From the NCBI GenBank assembly GCA_035515475.1, contig DATJBF010000058.1, positions 1 through 53,976 of the forward strand: a stretch of 53,976 nucleotides of DNA, written 5' to 3'. The notes under the pieces were generated by a model. The model worked only from the letters and a program-made list of their open reading frames with translations. It searched no databases and had not been told where the DNA came from. This stretch comes from DATJBF01 sp035515475 (lineage in GTDB: Bacteria > Verrucomicrobiota > Verrucomicrobiia > Palsa-1439). The translations under genes and the position numbers were made by a program. This document shows, piece after piece, positions 51,875 to 53,976 of this stretch; positions within the stretch are counted from its first letter, which is position 1, and each line of letters opens with the position of its first letter.

Positions 51875-52264
51875 ATGGCGTCATTAATCATCATAGAAGG
51901 CCCTCAGAGTCAGATTGGGAAACAATACATCCTGAAAAACCGGACCTTGGCCGGTGGCCGACACCCGTCACAAGAAATCCAGCTGCTAGATCCGGAGGTA
52001 TCGCGTCGGCATTTTCTGATTCGGATGGTGGATGGTGCCCACGTGATTGCCGAAGCGCAGGCGGCGAACGGGATCCATGTGAATGGCCTGAAAGTCCAGG
52101 AGTACAAACTTCAGGAAGGCGACGAAATCCGCGTCGGCGCCACTGTGCTGCTCTATTCCAAGCAAGACGAGGCTAATTGGCCGGATGAAGTCCAGCGTCA
52201 GCGCCGCGTCGAACGGCAACTGCGAGAAGGGAGCACCGTGCTGCAAGATCCTCGTGACTTCTGA
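51875..52264 (+). CDS. FHA-domain protein
   Basis: A 129-aa single forkhead-associated domain, which binds phosphothreonine peptides. Hallmarks: AGGRHPSQEIQL (the Gly-Arg of strand 3-4), DPEVSRRHFLI (Ser-Arg-x-His) and NGIHVNG (Asn-Gly). Preceded by a very strong ribosome site (AAAGGAGGAAG), unusual for this window. Placed between a sigma factor and a Ser/Thr kinase, it probably reads the kinase's phosphorylation. It is flanked by 143-bp direct repeats and so looks inserted. Confidence 0.93.
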   Translation: MASLIIIEGPQSQIGKQYILKNRTLAGGRHPSQEIQLLDPEVSRRHFLIRMVDGAHVIAEAQAANGIHVNGLKVQEYKLQEGDEIRVGATVLLYSKQDEANWPDEVQRQRRVERQLREGSTVLQDPRDF

Positions 52265-52343
52265 GCCTATAAAGCACGTTGATCGTTTGACCTCGGCAGC
52301 GAGCGATTCCCGGTCGACAAATCACACTTGAGCCCGATCCAAG

Positions 52344-52486
52344 TGATGGAATCATCCCCTGAATTTCGCATTGATTTGGTATGAGCGACTCGGGTCAACA
52401 TGAAGACGCCGTCTTCGAGGCGGCGCTGGCATTGCCTGCCGACCAGCGGGCGGCCTATCTGGACCGGGCCTGCAGCGGCCAGCCGG
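52344..52486 (+). repeat. Direct repeat, copy 2 (start of the intact kinase gene)
   Basis: 143 bp matching 51573-51716. A one-base difference makes the upstream ATG (52346) stop after 12 codons with TGA at 52382-52384, and creates the kinase ATG at 52381. Confidence 0.95.
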
Positions 52487-53976
52487 ACCTGCGCCAAAGC
52501 GTCGAGGCCCTGCTCGAGGCCAATGACCGGGCGGACGACTTTCTGGCGGAACCGGCTGTAACCCGGGCCGCCATCAGCCCAGCTTCTTCGGCCGCGCCCG
52601 CCGAGAAACCCGGCGACAAGATCGGCCGGTACAAACTCCTTCAGCAAATCGGCGAAGGCGGGTGCGGCGTGGTGTACATGGCCGAGCAGGAAGAACCGGT
52701 GCAGCGCCGCGTCGCCCTGAAGATCATCAAGCTCGGCATGGACACCAAACAGGTCGTGGCCCGCTTCGAGGCCGAGCGGCAGGCGCTGGCGTTGATGGAT
52801 CATCCCAACATCGCCCGGGTGTTCGATGCCGGCGCCACCGAGAGCGGCCGACCGTTCTTCGTGATGGAACTGGTGCGCGGGATCAAGATCACCGACTACT
52901 GCGACCAGAACGACCTATCCACCGAGGAACGCCTCCAGTTGTTCATCGAGGTTTGTCGGGCGGTCCAGCACGCGCATCAAAAGGGCATCATCCATCGCGA
53001 CATCAAGCCGTCCAACATCCTGGTCACGGTCAACGACGGCGTGCCTGTGCCCAAGGTGATCGATTTCGGCATCGCCAAGGCGACGCAGGGCCGACTGACC
53101 GACCAGACCCTGTTCACCGCCTTCGAGCAATTCATCGGCACCCCGGCCTACATGAGTCCCGAACAAGCGGCCATGACGAGTCTGGACGTCGACACGCGCA
53201 GCGACATCTACAGCCTCGGCGTGCTGCTCTACGAACTGCTGACCGGCCAGACGCCATTCGACGCGAAGGAATTGTTGGCGGCCGGTCTGGAAGAGATGCG
53301 CCGGACGATCCGCGAACGCGAGCCGCTGCGGCCGTCGACCCGCCTGAGCACGATGCAGCAGGCGGATCTGACAACGACGGCCCGACGGCGCCGAGCCGAC
53401 CCGCCCAGACTGATTCACCTGGTGCGGGGCGATCTGGATTGGATCGTGATGAAGTGCCTGGAGAAAGATCGGACCCGCCGGTACGAGACGGCCAACGGTG
53501 TGGCGGCCGACATACAGCGCCACCTGGATAACGAGCCGGTGGTCGCTCGCCCGCCCAGCAAGTTGTACGAATTTCAGAAGACGGTTCAGCGACACAAATT
53601 CGGCTTCGCGGCGTGTGCCGCGATCATCATTGTGCTGGCTGCCGGTGTGATGGTGAGCACCCGGGAGGCGATTCGGGCCAGGCGGGCGGAGCGGGAGCAA
53701 ATCCGACTCCGGCAGCAGGCCGATGAGGCGCGAAGCAACGAGGCGAAGCTGCGCAGCAAGGCTGAAGCCGGCGAACAGAAAGCGAACACCGAAGCGGCCA
53801 AGAGCCAGCAGGTGGCCCGGTTTCTCGAGGACATGCTCCAAGGCGTTGGTCCGTCGGTCGCACTGGGCCGGGACACTACCATGCTCAAGGAGATTCTGGA
53901 CAAGACGGCCGAGCGTGTTGGTAAAGACCTGACCAATCAGCCCCTGGTCGAGGCGGAATTGCGAAATACCATCGGC
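52381..53976 (+). CDS. PknB-type Ser/Thr protein kinase (3' partial)
   Basis: An open frame of 532 codons running off the window. Residues 1-80 are a leader with an EALLEANDRADDFL helix. The kinase domain (84-385) has the Gly loop IGEGGCGVVY, K114 (VALKIIK), catalytic HRDIKPSN (D207), DFG (D228) and the APE-like SPEQ. One membrane helix follows (about 407-425), then a long Glu/Lys/Ala coiled region leading to what are usually C-terminal TPRs. All catalytic residues are present. Together with the sigma factor and FHA protein it forms a likely membrane phospho-signalling unit. Confidence 0.95.
   Translation, partial: MSDSGQHEDAVFEAALALPADQRAAYLDRACSGQPDLRQSVEALLEANDRADDFLAEPAVTRAAISPASSAAPAEKPGDKIGRYKLLQQIGEGGCGVVYMAEQEEPVQRRVALKIIKLGMDTKQVVARFEAERQALALMDHPNIARVFDAGATESGRPFFVMELVRGIKITDYCDQNDLSTEERLQLFIEVCRAVQHAHQKGIIHRDIKPSNILVTVNDGVPVPKVIDFGIAKATQGRLTDQTLFTAFEQFIGTPAYMSPEQAAMTSLDVDTRSDIYSLGVLLYELLTGQTPFDAKELLAAGLEEMRRTIREREPLRPSTRLSTMQQADLTTTARRRRADPPRLIHLVRGDLDWIVMKCLEKDRTRRYETANGVAADIQRHLDNEPVVARPPSKLYEFQKTVQRHKFGFAACAAIIIVLAAGVMVSTREAIRARRAEREQIRLRQQADEARSNEAKLRSKAEAGEQKANTEAAKSQQVARFLEDMLQGVGPSVALGRDTTMLKEILDKTAERVGKDLTNQPLVEAELRNTIG

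Noticed and set aside
52346..52384. ATG 35 bp upstream of the kinase start
   Set aside because: Its frame stops after 12 codons; the kinase frame begins at ATG 52381.
1..53976. tRNA, rRNA, CRISPR arrays, transposase genes
   Set aside because: Looked for in intergenic regions; nothing with cloverleaf ends, regular spacer arrays or transposase motifs was seen. Short RNA genes could be missed by eye.

Overview
The window is a GC-rich, densely packed chromosomal segment. It most resembles a Verrucomicrobiota-type genome (Pedosphaera/Limisphaera-like). This rests on a PEP-CTERM exported protein, TPR-tailed GT-C membrane proteins, an ECF sigma factor paired with a PknB-type Ser/Thr kinase, and small dispersed palindromes. 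The placement is inferred from gene content only. No rRNA, tRNA, CRISPR array or intact insertion sequence was recognised.

Layout. 1-3.9 kb: two TPR-tailed GT-C proteins (the first cut by the window edge) and a PEP-CTERM protein with a clear terminator. 4.0-6.8 kb: an aldo/keto reductase, a small membrane protein and argininosuccinate synthase. 6.9-12.5 kb: two more GT-C-like proteins enclosing a pair of related 180-aa membrane proteins with winged-helix-like tails and a deoxyhypusine-synthase-like protein. 12.6-25.3 kb (+): a nucleotide-sugar cluster with four SDR epimerase/reductases, a HAD-phosphotransferase fusion, a split transketolase, two methyltransferase-type proteins, an MDR dehydrogenase, a WbuC cupin, a GT2 and an HldE-like protein in reversed domain order. 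It is interrupted at 16.9-17.6 kb by about 700 bp of gene relics. 25.4-33.8 kb (-): an eight-gene operon with HddA-like kinase, HddC-like nucleotidyltransferase, three SDRs, a GT2 and two GT-C-like proteins. 34.0-44.7 kb: further GT-C, GT2, RmlA-like, RmlB, SDR, YfhO-like and GT4 genes on both strands. 45.0-50.1 kb: a hybrid histidine kinase, leucyl aminopeptidase, a possible 50-aa membrane protein and purC. 50.1-54 kb: an ECF sigma factor, an FHA protein and a Ser/Thr kinase that runs off the window, with a 143-bp duplication flanking the FHA gene.

How the genes work together (inference). Nucleotidyltransferases, sugar kinases and nine SDRs would make activated, probably heptose-type and deoxy sugars. 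The split transketolase could supply sedoheptulose 7-phosphate. Four dolichyl-phosphate-mannose-synthase-like GT2 proteins could charge a polyprenyl phosphate, and about eight GT-C-like membrane proteins could use such lipid-linked donors. No flippase, ABC exporter or clear Wzy polymerase is in the window, so protein or lipid glycosylation is at least as plausible as a classical O-antigen. Other notable features are repeat elements fixed inside purC and pepA, and several promoters whose -10 box lies only about 8-12 nt from the start codon.
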